64,000 nucleotides of DNA from Vibrio chagasii (GTDB taxonomy: Bacteria > Pseudomonadota > Gammaproteobacteria > Enterobacterales > Vibrionaceae). This document shows positions 46,546 to 57,192 of the stretch, in pieces. The notes under the pieces were generated by a model. That model was not told the DNA's origin, ran no database searches, and saw only the letters and a list, made by a program, of their open reading frames with translations. Positions within the stretch are counted from its first letter, which is position 1; each line of letters begins with the position of its first letter. The DNA lies in the NCBI RefSeq assembly GCF_002954585.1, contig NZ_MSCI01000001.1, positions 124,001 through 188,000 on the forward strand, given 5' to 3'. The position numbers and the translations under genes are program-made.

Positions 46546-47786
46546 CCCGTCTATTGCAACAAACTTTATTACAGCAGACCGTATTGCAGCAAACATGGCA
46601 AACACTGATGGCGCATCGCGTGAAGAGCATGCTGGCCATCGTGGCTATTGCTTGGGGGGTAATTTCAGTTGTGGTGTTGATTGCACTGGGTGAAGGTTTT
46701 TATCGCCATCAAACTCAGCAGTTGTCATTTATGGTCAACAATGTGCAAGTCGCATTTCCGTCGAGCACCAGCAAACCTTGGCATGGCTTACCCCTGAGAC
46801 GCGAGATCCAGATTCCGCAGGATAAGGTCGATATGATCGAACAATCGGGTTTTGTGAAACAAGCATCTAGCGTTTATGCCAAGTGGGATGCGAACGTCAC
46901 CAATGAAAAAGGGCAAAACCTGACAAGCTTCGTCAGTGGCATTGATTCACATTACTTCTCGTTGATTCAACGTAAGTTGGAGTCGGGTTCGCGTAACCTT
47001 TCACCCAGTGATATTGCCAACCACACCCGCGTTGCGATTTTGGGGGATCAAGTCGCTAGGATGGGGGGAATTCACGTCGGGCAAACCACCAAAGTCAATG
47101 GCATTCCATTTTTGGTGATCGGCATTATGAAAGACGAAGATGCGGGCATTTCATTTGGTGATAGCCGCAGAGTTTTTATTCCTCATACTACGTATCTTGA
47201 TTTGTGGGATGCTAAACCCTGGATGCTGCTACTCAAGCCTGTCGACAGTATGGATAGCAACGCATTCCGACAAGCCATCGTAAACTTTTATGCCAAACAA
47301 TTACACTTTGACCCGACCGATAAAGAAGCGATTAACCTGCCAGACTTCAGTGAGGGCGCAGCGGTGATCACGGGTATTTTCCGAGGCATTCAAATCTTCC
47401 TTGGGGCAAGTGGCGCAATGACTATGGCCGTTGGGGCGCTCGGTGTCGCAAATATTATGTTCCTCTCTGTGACAGAGCGAACGCGAGAAATCGGTGTACG
47501 CTTGGCGATTGGCGCAACGCAAAAATCCATACTCAGCCAGTTCATCCTTGAAGGTTTGTTATTGGTGGCTGTTGGCACCGCAATTGGCTTAATGGTGGCT
47601 TATTTGGTGGTCGCACTGCTCGGGTCTATGCATTTACCGGATTGGTTAGGTTTTCCTGTGATTACGGGAGATTCCATTACTTTGTCATTATTGGTGACTC
47701 TCGTTCTAGCGCTGTTGGCGTCTTACTTTCCGGCAAGGCGAGCATCGCGTCTCACCCCCGTAATAGCATTAAGTGCGAGGGCGTAA
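46542..47786 (+). CDS. MacB-like ABC permease, first subunit
   Basis: 414 residues: one N-terminal helix (SMLAIVAIAWGVISVVVLIAL), a MacB periplasmic core domain to about 270, then three C-terminal helices with the FtsX domain (VTERTREIGVRLAIGATQ). No ATPase domain is fused. It pairs with the second permease 2 bp downstream. Confidence 0.88.
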   Translation: MTRLLQQTLLQQTVLQQTWQTLMAHRVKSMLAIVAIAWGVISVVVLIALGEGFYRHQTQQLSFMVNNVQVAFPSSTSKPWHGLPLRREIQIPQDKVDMIEQSGFVKQASSVYAKWDANVTNEKGQNLTSFVSGIDSHYFSLIQRKLESGSRNLSPSDIANHTRVAILGDQVARMGGIHVGQTTKVNGIPFLVIGIMKDEDAGISFGDSRRVFIPHTTYLDLWDAKPWMLLLKPVDSMDSNAFRQAIVNFYAKQLHFDPTDKEAINLPDFSEGAAVITGIFRGIQIFLGASGAMTMAVGALGVANIMFLSVTERTREIGVRLAIGATQKSILSQFILEGLLLVAVGTAIGLMVAYLVVALLGSMHLPDWLGFPVITGDSITLSLLVTLVLALLASYFPARRASRLTPVIALSARA

Positions 47787-47788
47787 AT

Positions 47789-49072
47789 ATGTTGCTACCA
47801 ATGAGACAAATCTTTCAGGAAATGGCAGCAGAAAAGCTGCGTTTGGGTTTGACCATTCTTGCCGTTGCGTGGGCGACCCTATGTATCGCTGCCATGCTGG
47901 CGGTGGGCGAGGGCATTCGCCAAGGCGTATTGAGAACAGCGCAAGATGGTAACGGGAACCTGATTTACTTAACCGGGGGCATGGCGACCGTCGATTATGG
48001 CGTGTTCCACCAAGGTAAGTTTTTAACCTTAAAAGCCGATGATACTGACGTAATTGAAGCTCTGCCAGAGGTGAAAAGCGTTGCGCCAACCGCAGTTTGG
48101 GATGAGCGCATTACAGTCGGTGATCGAGGAATATGGCAAAAACCATTAGCCGTCACGACAGACTTCGCATCTATGACCAACTTGATCCCGATGGATGGCG
48201 GACGTTGGCTCAATCCACTAGACCAAAAAGAGATGCGTAAAGTCGTTGTGTTGGGCTATTCACTTGCTGCGGACTTGTTTAACCCTATTGAAGATTTCAG
48301 CTGGTTTACCCCTGTGACACTGCAAACCAACCCTGTCGGTGAAAAGGTCAAGATTGGCAGTGAAGAGTTCACCGTAATTGGTGTGTTGAAGAAGAACAGT
48401 GCTGAAATCGAACAGGGCGACCAAATCAACTACGCCAGCTTCGTGCCGTTAGCCACGTGGCAACGCTTTCATACTAACGGCGAGATCGGAGGCATCAACG
48501 TTGAGCCGCAAGCTCATGCTGATCGTGAAAAACTGGCAAAGACCATTCGTCAGGTGATCGCTCGTAAACATGGCGCCAGTGTGAGTGATGAGCAGGTCGT
48601 CCAAGTGGAAGACATGTTCCTCAGACAGAAAAGCATGCAGCAGTTCTTGATTGGCTTACAAAGCTTTCTTGGCATCATCGGCTTTGTCACGCTGGCCGTG
48701 GCGGGTGTAGGGATTGCGAATGTCATGTACGCGACCGTAAAACGTTCCACCCGAGACATCGGTGTGCGCATGGCAGTTGGTGCCACGCCCACTGCCATTC
48801 GTCTTCACTACCTAGTGCAATCGCTGATGACCATGATGCTCGGCGGTGTGCTGGGGCTAGGTGTGACTTACACGCTTGTATCTGCCATCAGCGCCATAAA
48901 CTTAGAAGGGAACACCTTCTATGAACATCTCGGGAAACCTGTCCCTGAGCTGTCTTGGATCGTTATTGCGATTGTGATTTCCACCTTGGTGTTTATTGGT
49001 GTCGCCTCTGCATGGCTGCCTGCAAACCGCGCTGCCAAAGTGAGTCCATTGGAGGCGCTGCAAAGTGAATAA
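47789..49072 (+). CDS. MacB-like ABC permease, second subunit
   Basis: 427 residues from the ATG at 47789 (2 bp after the first permease; a longer frame start overlaps that gene). Same layout as its neighbour: N-terminal helix, periplasmic core, FtsX helices (VKRSTRDIGVRMAVGATP). The two share the DIGVR/EIGVR turn but differ elsewhere, so they probably form a heterodimer. Confidence 0.88.
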   Translation: MLLPMRQIFQEMAAEKLRLGLTILAVAWATLCIAAMLAVGEGIRQGVLRTAQDGNGNLIYLTGGMATVDYGVFHQGKFLTLKADDTDVIEALPEVKSVAPTAVWDERITVGDRGIWQKPLAVTTDFASMTNLIPMDGGRWLNPLDQKEMRKVVVLGYSLAADLFNPIEDFSWFTPVTLQTNPVGEKVKIGSEEFTVIGVLKKNSAEIEQGDQINYASFVPLATWQRFHTNGEIGGINVEPQAHADREKLAKTIRQVIARKHGASVSDEQVVQVEDMFLRQKSMQQFLIGLQSFLGIIGFVTLAVAGVGIANVMYATVKRSTRDIGVRMAVGATPTAIRLHYLVQSLMTMMLGGVLGLGVTYTLVSAISAINLEGNTFYEHLGKPVPELSWIVIAIVISTLVFIGVASAWLPANRAAKVSPLEALQSE

Positions 49073-49091
49073 CAAAAATTATGGAGATAAA

Positions 49092-49796
49092 ATGTCGAAC
49101 ACGCCACTAGTTGATTTGACTAACATTTGTAAATACTACTCAAGCGGAGAGGCGGAAGTTCGTGCGCTAGACGGCGTCGATTTGACCATCAACCAAGGTG
49201 AATTTCTTTCCATTCTTGGTCCGTCTGGCTCAGGTAAATCGACCCTGATGAACATGCTGGGCTGCCTAGACAAACCGACCGATGGCCAATACCAATTGGG
49301 TGGTCAAAACGTCGCAAGTTTAAGCCCGAACGAACTAGCTGGTATTCGCAACCAAAAGATAGGCTTTGTCTTCCAAAGCTTTAACTTGTTGGAATACGCG
49401 ACAGCATTGGATAACGTGGCACTGCCGTTGGTTTACTCTGGAATCAAAGCCAAAGAACGTCGCCAGCGCGCCGCGAAGCTGCTTGAGCAAGTTGGGCTAG
49501 GGGATCGCCTCGATCACAAACCAAACCAGCTTTCTGGTGGTCAAAAGCAGAGAGTGGCGATTGCGAGAGCTCTAGTTAACGATCCGCAAATCATCTTAGC
49601 GGATGAACCTACAGGGGCATTGGATTCAAAATCCGGTGCAGAGATAGAGGCTTTGTTTAATCGTCTTCACGCGGAGGGCCGAACATTGATTATCGTGACA
49701 CATGATAATTCGCTTGCGGAACGAACTAAGCGAATCGTAACGATCAAAGACGGCAAGGTATTGTCTGACCGCAAAGGGCAACATTACTCAGCCTAG
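49092..49796 (+). CDS. MacB/LolD-type ABC ATPase
   Basis: 234 residues from the ATG at 49092, with GGAG 8 bp upstream. Walker A GPSGSGKS, signature LSGGQKQR, Walker B IILADEPTGALDSKSG and H-loop VTHDNSLAERTKR. Typical of the MacB/LolD/FtsE clade. Last gene of the pump operon. Confidence 0.92.
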   Translation: MSNTPLVDLTNICKYYSSGEAEVRALDGVDLTINQGEFLSILGPSGSGKSTLMNMLGCLDKPTDGQYQLGGQNVASLSPNELAGIRNQKIGFVFQSFNLLEYATALDNVALPLVYSGIKAKERRQRAAKLLEQVGLGDRLDHKPNQLSGGQKQRVAIARALVNDPQIILADEPTGALDSKSGAEIEALFNRLHAEGRTLIIVTHDNSLAERTKRIVTIKDGKVLSDRKGQHYSA

Positions 49797-50009
49797 TGCG
49801 TTGATCTTTGACTAGAGGCTGCTCTATTACTTTAATTCTAGACCGCTCTTCGTTGATGGTATTTTGGCTGTGTGCATCTGCTAATGTGAAATAGGTACGG
49901 AGGTGCCATAATTAATACAGCTTTATTGAATACTCTGTATCTATTCTACTTATTCTATATACTGGCTGAATAATAATATTTAAATCAGTCGGTTATAGAG
50001 GCGTTATCT

Positions 50010-51254
50010 ATGGATAGATCAGAAAGCTTGTTTCAAAAGCAGCGTATAAAACGGTTTAACTTTTCAGTATGGACAGTTCTTATTGGAACGTTACTCGCCC
50101 GAACAAGCTACTTTATGGCATGGCCTTTTCTGATCGTCTTTCTCTATGAAGATTACGGTGCGTCTGCGATTGAAGTCGGTACCATGCTAGCGGTATCCGC
50201 GGTTGTTGGTGCTGGAACTGGGCTTTACTCGGGTTACCTTTCGGATAAGCTAGGACGTAAATGGGTCATGGTGCTAGGCAGTTGGATTGCCTCGATATCC
50301 TACTCTGGCATCGCATTAGCGAGTGAAGTGTGGCAGTTCTATGTGTTGATCATGATGACGGGTCTAATGCGCCCAATGATCGAAGCGCCAGCTAAGGCAG
50401 TCATAGGCGATAATCTCAAAGACTCCAAAGATCGTGAGTTAGCGCTGAACATTCGTTACTTCTTACTTAATCTGGGTGGCGCACTTGGTCCATTGATTGG
50501 TATCACTTTGGCTCTTTCTCAGCCACAAAACCTGTTCTTTGTTGCTGGTGGTACTTATGTCGTTTACGGTTTCTGGCTGCTGTTAGGAATTGAACGAAAA
50601 GGTACTTTTACCAAGCCAGATCCCTCTCAACTGCCTAATTTCGCCGCGACGCTTAATGTGATTCGTAAAGACAATATTTTTGTAAAACTGATGGTCGCTA
50701 ACTTCATCATGATGTTTGTCTACGCGCAGGTTGAGTCGTCAATTCCTCAAGTCATCGTGCGCTCTTCAATCGCTGATGCCGCTCAACTCATTGCTGGGTT
50801 AGTTTTGGTGAATACGCTGACGATTATCGTTTTCCAGTTCCCAATGCTTAAATGGCTTGAGCACGTGCCGCTGTTTGTTAGAACTCGAATCGGCATGATT
50901 TTGATGGCGATTGCGCAAATTGGCTTTCTTTTTACACCAAATGATTGGCCACTAGGCTGGGGAATTGCTTGTTTTATATTAAGTTTAGGAGAAGTGATTG
51001 CTTTCCCAACCCTTAATGTACAAATCGATAGAATGGCACCGCCACATCTCAGAGGATCTTACTTCGGCGCTGCGGCACTTTACTCTCTTGGCTTTGCTAT
51101 TGCGCCATTGCTTGGTGGTGTGGTGATAGAAATGTTGAGCGCATACTGGCTATTTGTGCTCTGCTTCATCCTATGTTTGGTGATGATTTGGTTATACTGG
51201 TTGGCAGAGCATACTGAAGACAGTGTCGAAAGAGAGTCGATGACCCAGAGCTAG
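50010..51254 (+). CDS. MFS transporter
   Basis: 414 residues, twelve membrane segments, with the motif-A-like loop GYLSDKLGRKWVM after helix 2. Resembles MdtH-type drug efflux carriers; substrate unknown. It precedes a frameshifted XRE gene by about 50 bp on the same strand. Confidence 0.82.
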   Translation: MDRSESLFQKQRIKRFNFSVWTVLIGTLLARTSYFMAWPFLIVFLYEDYGASAIEVGTMLAVSAVVGAGTGLYSGYLSDKLGRKWVMVLGSWIASISYSGIALASEVWQFYVLIMMTGLMRPMIEAPAKAVIGDNLKDSKDRELALNIRYFLLNLGGALGPLIGITLALSQPQNLFFVAGGTYVVYGFWLLLGIERKGTFTKPDPSQLPNFAATLNVIRKDNIFVKLMVANFIMMFVYAQVESSIPQVIVRSSIADAAQLIAGLVLVNTLTIIVFQFPMLKWLEHVPLFVRTRIGMILMAIAQIGFLFTPNDWPLGWGIACFILSLGEVIAFPTLNVQIDRMAPPHLRGSYFGAAALYSLGFAIAPLLGGVVIEMLSAYWLFVLCFILCLVMIWLYWLAEHTEDSVERESMTQS

Positions 51255-51307
51255 CGAGATGAGCCTTGGGTATTAAGCGACAGATAATAACTAAGGCAAC
51301 GTGAGTT

Positions 51308-51939
51308 ATGGATAAATCGAATTTTGCACAAAAGTTAAAGTATCTTCGTGAAGAAAAAGCTTTATCTCAGCAGGAGTTTGCTGAGTTACTTTCCCATTCT
51401 CACCGAGCATTTTCTGGTGTTAATCAGGTGATGGTGAGCCAATGGGAAAGGGCGAGACACTGCCCAGTTTTGTTCGTCGTTTGGTGATTGCGAGCTTCTT
51501 CCAGGTTGATTATGACTACAAGGTAACCAGTGTCGAATCACATAGCTTTAGCTCACTACCTGCAAAAAGGCTCAGATCGATTCAAGGAATGCATCAAAAA
51601 ACTTACGGCAAAGATTTTATCGAAGTTGCGAGTCATTTGGGTGTGAAGAGAGAAGATATGCAGGTGCTGTGTTTTCTTTATGAGGGTGTCATCATTGGGC
51701 ATGTGGTTTACGACGGTGTTAGTAAGATGCTGTGCAGCGTTGGTGCCGTGAGTATTGTCATTCGTCGTAAGATTTTTGATTACATGGCAGACAGCTTAGC
51801 TGATACTGAATTCTGTTTTCCTACTCTTGATCCAGCTATGTGTCAGTTTCTTTATGATCTCTATCTTGAGCCTTACATGAGCAAGTTTGGCATGCCATTT
51901 TTCAAGGCTGATATTAAAAAAGCGTTGAATTTGTTTTAA
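51308..51939 (+). pseudogene. XRE-family HTH regulator with a one-base frameshift
   Basis: From the ATG at 51308 the first frame encodes an XRE-type HTH (FAQKLKYLREEKALSQQEFAEL and VMVSQWER) then drifts into nonsense and stops near 51488. The second frame continues QWERGETLPSFVRRLV in sense if one G is restored in the GGG run at 51450-51452 (AGGGGCGAG), and runs to 51939 with a C-terminal domain of about 150 residues that I do not recognise. Either a real 1-base deletion in a G run or a sequencing error. Confidence 0.8.
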
Positions 51940-51969
51940 GCTAACCCTTTCCTTAGCGGGACAGAGTCA

Positions 51970-52749
51970 TTACATGACAAGTCTAAGATCCGTCAATGGA
52001 AGTGGCTTCGAGTATAGGAAACCCGGGCAGCGATCGAAGCCAAGCTGGTGGACACGTTGATGTGTATCAACATCTTCAACGCCTTCCGCTACGGTTTCAA
52101 TTCCAGACGCTTTGCAGTAAGCCAAAGTTTGCTGGATTAGCGCAGAGCGAGCGCTGTCTTCGCTATTTACAATCGACTTATCAAATTTCACTTCATCGAC
52201 ATCAAGGTTCATCACCTTATTCATGTCTGAGTAATCCACACCGAAATCACCGATAGAGATTTTAATACCAAGCGCTTTATAGCGTTTAACCTGTTCGTAG
52301 AGCTCTTCATCCAATTGATCAGCTTCACTGAGTTCGAACGTTAACTGTTTTGCCTTGAATGAAGTATTCCAAAGTAGTTCACGCACCTTTTCTACATTAT
52401 CTGGGTTCGCTAGTACTTTTTTGCTGATATTAACGGCCAAGTTCAAGTGTGCTGATAGCGACTTCACTTCAGTTAAAGATTGCTCAAGGACACTAAAGAA
52501 GATCTCTTCTTCGTAACCTAATGCGAAAGCACTATCAATGAACACACCAGGTGAAAAGACACCTTCTTCGGGAATATTCAGACGAAACAGTGCTTCCACG
52601 CCTGTCACTTTCTCTGCACTCGATTCTACTTTTGGTTGATAAAAGCAGGTGTGCCAGTCGTTTTCGAAGGCTTCTTGAATGATGTGATCGGATAGTGTCA
52701 TGGGCTTGTTTCTCATCTTATCTTGGGCATCTGTGTAACGGCCGCACAT
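51970..52749 (-). CDS. EAL-domain protein with altered active-site motif
   Basis: 259 residues, single EAL domain without a sensor. Motifs are FYQPKV, VEALFRL (EAL kept), NISKKVL, ELSEADQL, VKFDKSIV and VAEGVED. The usual DDFGTGYSSL reads GDFGVDYSDM, so the first metal-binding Asp is Gly, and the ending QGF is PGF. It may be a weak phosphodiesterase, a c-di-GMP receptor or a non-enzymatic regulator. Start could be at 52749, 52716 or 52701. Confidence 0.82.
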   Translation of the reverse strand: MCGRYTDAQDKMRNKPMTLSDHIIQEAFENDWHTCFYQPKVESSAEKVTGVEALFRLNIPEEGVFSPGVFIDSAFALGYEEEIFFSVLEQSLTEVKSLSAHLNLAVNISKKVLANPDNVEKVRELLWNTSFKAKQLTFELSEADQLDEELYEQVKRYKALGIKISIGDFGVDYSDMNKVMNLDVDEVKFDKSIVNSEDSARSALIQQTLAYCKASGIETVAEGVEDVDTHQRVHQLGFDRCPGFLYSKPLPLTDLRLVM

Positions 52750-53080
52750 TCTGAGAGAAACAGTAATTAACCACTATATCGTTTTGAGATTAAAAATTGA
52801 GATTTAATATGAAAGCGAAATTAGGTCGAATTTTCGATGGATATGGCGTGAAAAAGAACAAGAGAGGGGCGTTAATGTGCCCTGTGTCACTGGGATGAAC
52901 TATTATTCGTGCCTCAGGTTCATTAATGTTTTTCCAACTGGAGGGATAATCGAAAAGGGGATGTTCAACTAGAATATAGAGATTAGTTTTACAGTGTAAA
53001 TGATCGTTTTAGGATCGTTTATATCCCTACATAATGCGGCGCGCGATGCTGCTGAATAATAACTAGGAAGGAATGAGACA
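52750..53080. other. divergent EAL / kbl control region
   Basis: 331 bp. An imperfect dyad at 52997-53021 (TAAATGATCG/GGATCGTTTA) lies just upstream of the probable kbl promoter. No riboswitch was recognised. Confidence 0.5.
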
Positions 53081-54274
53081 ATGTCTTCTGCATTTTACCA
53101 ACAGATTCAAAATCAAATCGAAGAAGTTAAAGAAGAAGGTCTTTACAAGTCTGAGCGCATTATCACTTCTGCTCAAAAAGCAGCGGTTTCTATCTCGACT
53201 GGTGAAGAAGTACTAAACTTCTGTGCAAACAACTACTTAGGTCTTGCTAACCACCCAGAGCTTATCGAAGCTGCAAAAGGTGGTATGGATCAGCACGGTT
53301 TTGGTATGGCTTCAGTTCGTTTCATCTGTGGTACTCAAGATTCTCACAAAGAACTAGAGCAAAAGCTGTCTACGTTCCTAGGTAAAGAAGACACAATCCT
53401 TTACACATCTTGTTTCGATGCTAACGCTGGCCTATTCGAAACGATTTTGGGTAAAGAAGACGCAATCATCTCTGACGCACTAAACCACGCATCTATCATC
53501 GATGGTGTTCGTCTATGTAAAGCTATGCGCTTCCGTTACGCAAACAACAACATGGAAGAGCTAGAGCAGCAACTTATCGCTGCTAAAGAAGCTGGCGCTC
53601 GCCACACGCTAATCGTAACTGACGGCGTATTCTCAATGGACGGCGTAGTAGCGAACCTTCCTGCTATCTGTGACCTTGCAGACAAGTACGATGCACTAGT
53701 AATGGTTGATGACTCTCACGCTGTGGGCTTCATGGGTGAAAACGGTGCTGGTACTCACGAGTTCCATAACGTTGTTGACCGTATCGACATCATCACAGGT
53801 ACGCTAGGTAAAGCAATGGGTGGCGCTTCAGGTGGTTACACGTCAGGTAAGAAAGAAGTGATCGACTGGCTACGTCAGCGTTCTCGTCCATACCTATTCT
53901 CTAACTCTGTTGCACCAGCAATCGTATCTGCGTCTATCCGCGTTCTAGATCTTCTAGCAGAATCTGGTGACCTACGTACAACACTATGGGAAAACTCTGC
54001 TCACTTCCGTACTCGCATGGAAGAAGCTGGTTTCACTATGGGTGGTGCTGACCACGCAATCATCCCAATCATGCTTGGTGATGCAAAAGTAGCGGCTGAA
54101 TTCGCAGAGCGCGCTCTAGAGAAAGGCATCTACGTTGTAGGTTTCTCTTTCCCTGTAGTACCAAAAGGTCAAGCTCGTATCCGTACGCAAATGTCTGCAG
54201 CACACTCTCGTGAGCAACTAGACCGCGCAATCGATGCGTTCATCCAAGTTGGTAAAGACATGGGTATCATCTAA
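53081..54274 (+). CDS. kbl: 2-amino-3-ketobutyrate CoA ligase (glycine C-acetyltransferase)
   Basis: 397 residues, class II PLP fold. PLP lysine in [15 protein letters not shown], plus [10 protein letters not shown] near the start and [10 protein letters not shown]. It converts 2-amino-3-ketobutyrate, made by Tdh, and CoA to glycine and acetyl-CoA. The kbl-tdh pair is the standard threonine degradation unit. Strong ribosome binding site AAGGAATG region upstream and highly biased codon use suggest high expression. Confidence 0.96.
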   Translation: MSSAFYQQIQNQIEEVKEEGLYKSERIITSAQKAAVSISTGEEVLNFCANNYLGLANHPELIEAAKGGMDQHGFGMASVRFICGTQDSHKELEQKLSTFLGKEDTILYTSCFDANAGLFETILGKEDAIISDALNHASIIDGVRLCKAMRFRYANNNMEELEQQLIAAKEAGARHTLIVTDGVFSMDGVVANLPAICDLADKYDALVMVDDSHAVGFMGENGAGTHEFHNVVDRIDIITGTLGKAMGGASGGYTSGKKEVIDWLRQRSRPYLFSNSVAPAIVSASIRVLDLLAESGDLRTTLWENSAHFRTRMEEAGFTMGGADHAIIPIMLGDAKVAAEFAERALEKGIYVVGFSFPVVPKGQARIRTQMSAAHSREQLDRAIDAFIQVGKDMGII

Positions 54275-54381
54275 TTTTATTGCAGGTTGTTAGCGTAACG
54301 CTAATGCTGTGATGATTAGATAAGAACAATAAGATTTTTGATTCTCGCCTTACAGTAAGGCGAGATGAACTAGGTAACATT

Positions 54382-55413
54382 ATGAAAATTAAAGCACTTT
54401 CTAAACTTAAGCCTGAAGAAGGCATTTGGATGACCGAGGTTGAAAAACCTGAAATGGGTCATAATGATCTTCTTATCCGTATTAAGAAAACCGCAATCTG
54501 TGGTACAGACGTACACATCTACAACTGGGATGAGTGGTCACAAAACACAATTCCAGTACCTATGGTTGTAGGTCACGAATACGTAGGTGAAGTTGTTGGC
54601 ATCGGCCAAGAAGTTCGTGGTTTTGAAATCGGCGACCGTGTATCTGGCGAAGGTCACATCACATGTGGTCACTGTCGTAACTGTCGTGGCGGCCGTACTC
54701 ACCTTTGTCGTAACACAACAGGTGTTGGTGTTAACCGCACTGGTGCATTCTCTGAATACCTTGTGATTCCTGCGTTCAACGCATTTAAGATCCCTGCAGA
54801 GATTTCAGATGATCTAGCATCAATCTTTGACCCGTTCGGTAACGCAGTACACACAGCTCTTTCTTTCGACCTAGTAGGTGAAGACGTGCTAATCACTGGT
54901 GCTGGCCCAATCGGTATCATGGCTGCTGCGGTTGCTAAGCACGTAGGTGCTCGTCACGTAGTTATCACTGACGTTAACGAATACCGCCTAGACCTTGCTA
55001 AAAAAATGGGCGTAACGCGTGCTGTAAACGTGATGGAAGAGAAGCTGGAAGACGTAATGGCTGATCTAGGTATGACAGAAGGCTTCGACGTAGGCCTAGA
55101 AATGTCTGGTGTACCATCAGCATTCAACAGCATGCTAACTAACATGAACCACGGCGGTAAGATCTCTCTACTAGGTATTCCACCATCAGACATGGCAGTA
55201 GACTGGAACCAAGTAATCTTTAAAGGCTTGGTTATCAAAGGTATCTACGGTCGTGAGATGTTCGAAACTTGGTACAAGATGGCTTCTTTGATTCAATCAG
55301 GCCTAGATCTAACACCAATTATCACTCACCACTTTAAGGTTGATGACTTCCAAAAAGGCTTTGACGCTATGCGTAGCGGGCTTTCAGGCAAGGTAATCCT
55401 AGATTGGGAATAG
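54382..55413 (+). CDS. tdh: L-threonine 3-dehydrogenase
   Basis: 343 residues, zinc-dependent medium-chain dehydrogenase. Catalytic zinc motif [13 protein letters not shown] with GHEYVGEV, structural zinc cysteines in [14 protein letters not shown], and NAD-binding [10 protein letters not shown]. It oxidises threonine to 2-amino-3-ketobutyrate for Kbl. Terminator directly downstream, then the prophage integrase gene begins. Confidence 0.96.
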   Translation: MKIKALSKLKPEEGIWMTEVEKPEMGHNDLLIRIKKTAICGTDVHIYNWDEWSQNTIPVPMVVGHEYVGEVVGIGQEVRGFEIGDRVSGEGHITCGHCRNCRGGRTHLCRNTTGVGVNRTGAFSEYLVIPAFNAFKIPAEISDDLASIFDPFGNAVHTALSFDLVGEDVLITGAGPIGIMAAAVAKHVGARHVVITDVNEYRLDLAKKMGVTRAVNVMEEKLEDVMADLGMTEGFDVGLEMSGVPSAFNSMLTNMNHGGKISLLGIPPSDMAVDWNQVIFKGLVIKGIYGREMFETWYKMASLIQSGLDLTPIITHHFKVDDFQKGFDAMRSGLSGKVILDWE

Positions 55414-55437
55414 TCTAAATAAGGCTCTTATTTGCAA

Positions 55438-55467
55438 AAGGCGACAATGTGAATTGTCGCCTTTTTT
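55438..55467 (+). terminator. terminator of kbl-tdh
   Basis: Stem AAGGCGACAAT/ATTGTCGCCTT followed by six T. The prophage appears to begin just after it, so part of this region could be attL. Confidence 0.88.
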
Positions 55468-55524
55468 ACGTCTAAAACCGCTAAATAACGCTCTTTTACA
55501 GTGGCTGCCGCCATTTTGTCGCCA

Positions 55525-56562
55525 CTAATTCTCTAAAGGATTGAGGTGAACAGCCTGCATCAAATGCTCTGGGGCAAAATGAGAATACGCCATTGTCTGC
55601 TCGATTTTTGTGTGGCCAAGAATACGCTGCAGCACTAAGATATCCCCTTTATTCATCATAAAATGCGAAGCAAAAGTATGCCGTAGAACATGGGTCGCTT
55701 GCCCATTCGGAACGTGCTCAGGCAAGGCTCTCTTTATGTAACGCCAAGCATCTTTGTAACTGGTGTTAAATATGTCATGGTCGCTCACCGCTATATCTAA
55801 TATCTCTTGATACAAAGATGATGAGATAGGCACACTGCGATTCCTTTTCCCTTTTGTCTCTGTGTAAGTCAATTTGAACTCGGTTATTTGAGCGCGAGTT
55901 AGAGTGAGTGCCTCACTGATTCGTGCACCAGTGGCCAAACAAATTTTCGCGATGACAATGATTTGCGGGATTGATACCTTGATAACTCGCTTGAAGTTCT
56001 GCAATTCATCAAAGAACTCGTCGATTTGTGGCTTGGTTAGATAGGCAAGGTGCTTCTCACTGGTTTTGATCGGCTCGATTGCTTGAAGCGGGTTGGGATA
56101 TTTCCACTGATTGTACTTAATCAGCTTCTTGAACATGCCCTTTAGATAAATCAGTTCAAGGTTGTGTGTGGTTGGGGATATCTCGATGGATTTATTCTTG
56201 CCCCTATAGGGGACTCGAGCTGCTCGATACGCCAGGTAGTCTCGTTCTTTAAACTGGCAGGCAATTGGGTTACCTAACTCTTCAATTGTTTTGGATATGA
56301 GATCTTTGGCTTGCTTGCCTGACTTTAGAGTATGGCCATGGATGGTCCACCAATTTTCCAAAAGCTCACTCATTCTTCGGTCATCCGGTTTAATACCCAT
56401 CCATGGCTTATCGTCAATCTCCTTCATCGTGTGACGCTCAAAGGCTTTAGCTTCGCCTTTGGTAGCAAACTTCTTACGAACACGTTTTCCTGCTCGCCCA
56501 TTTGGGTAGCACTCACAGATCCAAGGTTTGGTCGAGCCATCTTTCAAATTGCGTACTGACAT
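55525..56562 (-). CDS. int: tyrosine-type prophage integrase (P2/186-like)
   Basis: 345 residues from the ATG at 56562 (a longer frame to 56646 has an unlikely extension). N-terminal MSVRNLKDGSTKPWICECYP region typical of P2-like integrases, then a SAM-like core-binding domain and a catalytic domain with R in TGARISEAL, HVLRHTFASHF, the HxxR pair, and the Tyr in TMAYSHF. It integrates and, with Cox, excises the prophage. Unlike P2 or 186, where C/CI and int are adjacent, here 6 kb of cargo and a terminator separate int from CI, so int needs its own promoter. Confidence 0.93.
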   Translation of the reverse strand: MSVRNLKDGSTKPWICECYPNGRAGKRVRKKFATKGEAKAFERHTMKEIDDKPWMGIKPDDRRMSELLENWWTIHGHTLKSGKQAKDLISKTIEELGNPIACQFKERDYLAYRAARVPYRGKNKSIEISPTTHNLELIYLKGMFKKLIKYNQWKYPNPLQAIEPIKTSEKHLAYLTKPQIDEFFDELQNFKRVIKVSIPQIIVIAKICLATGARISEALTLTRAQITEFKLTYTETKGKRNRSVPISSSLYQEILDIAVSDHDIFNTSYKDAWRYIKRALPEHVPNGQATHVLRHTFASHFMMNKGDILVLQRILGHTKIEQTMAYSHFAPEHLMQAVHLNPLEN

Positions 56563-56693
56563 AATTAAGCCTAAAATAACTGTATATAAAAACAGTGTAA
56601 GTCGAGCTTGAACGTAGAACAATGTTTTATGTCGCACAACAAGCACAAGCTCGATGTATATCTCAACACATTGAAATTTAATCAGGTTTTACT

Positions 56694-57074
56694 ATGTTTC
56701 AATCCATTCATGTGAGCGCAGGCTACAGTGCTATCAAGATGAATAGCGCGGGCCCATTAGACTTAAGCAAAAAGAATAAGGGCGAACTCTCCGCACTGTT
56801 AAAGATGGGGAATGTGTTTCGCGCTCCCTTTGGCGGTTTTATTGAAGCAGAGAACGTAGTGGGTCTACGGAAGGTGAAGCTGATTGATATTAAATACCTA
56901 TGTACCGACTCAGACGCCGAAGTAATCGAGTACGTGATACAGAAAGACCACTATGTAGTAGGAACGTACCAAGACCGGAAGTTGTACATTTTACTGTTTG
57001 ATGGGCAACCGAGGCATCATCAAATTAAGACTATTGAGAAAAGTGTGAAGAATAACGTATTTTCTTTAACTTAA
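56694..57074 (+). CDS. unknown protein of the prophage cargo
   Basis: 126 residues, divergent from int with 131 bp between. Mixed alpha/beta, no signal peptide or membrane segment; middle part KVKLIDIKYLCTD is hydrophobic/basic. No family recognised. First cargo gene after int. Confidence 0.6.
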   Translation: MFQSIHVSAGYSAIKMNSAGPLDLSKKNKGELSALLKMGNVFRAPFGGFIEAENVVGLRKVKLIDIKYLCTDSDAEVIEYVIQKDHYVVGTYQDRKLYILLFDGQPRHHQIKTIEKSVKNNVFSLT

Positions 57075-57192
57075 TATTAAGTCCACATATACCGTAAGGT
57101 ATAAATCATATGTTACCATGTGCAGTAAAGCTAAGTTATAAACTTCGATTTGAACATCTGTTTTCAATGTTAGATTAAGACATGAACATTTC

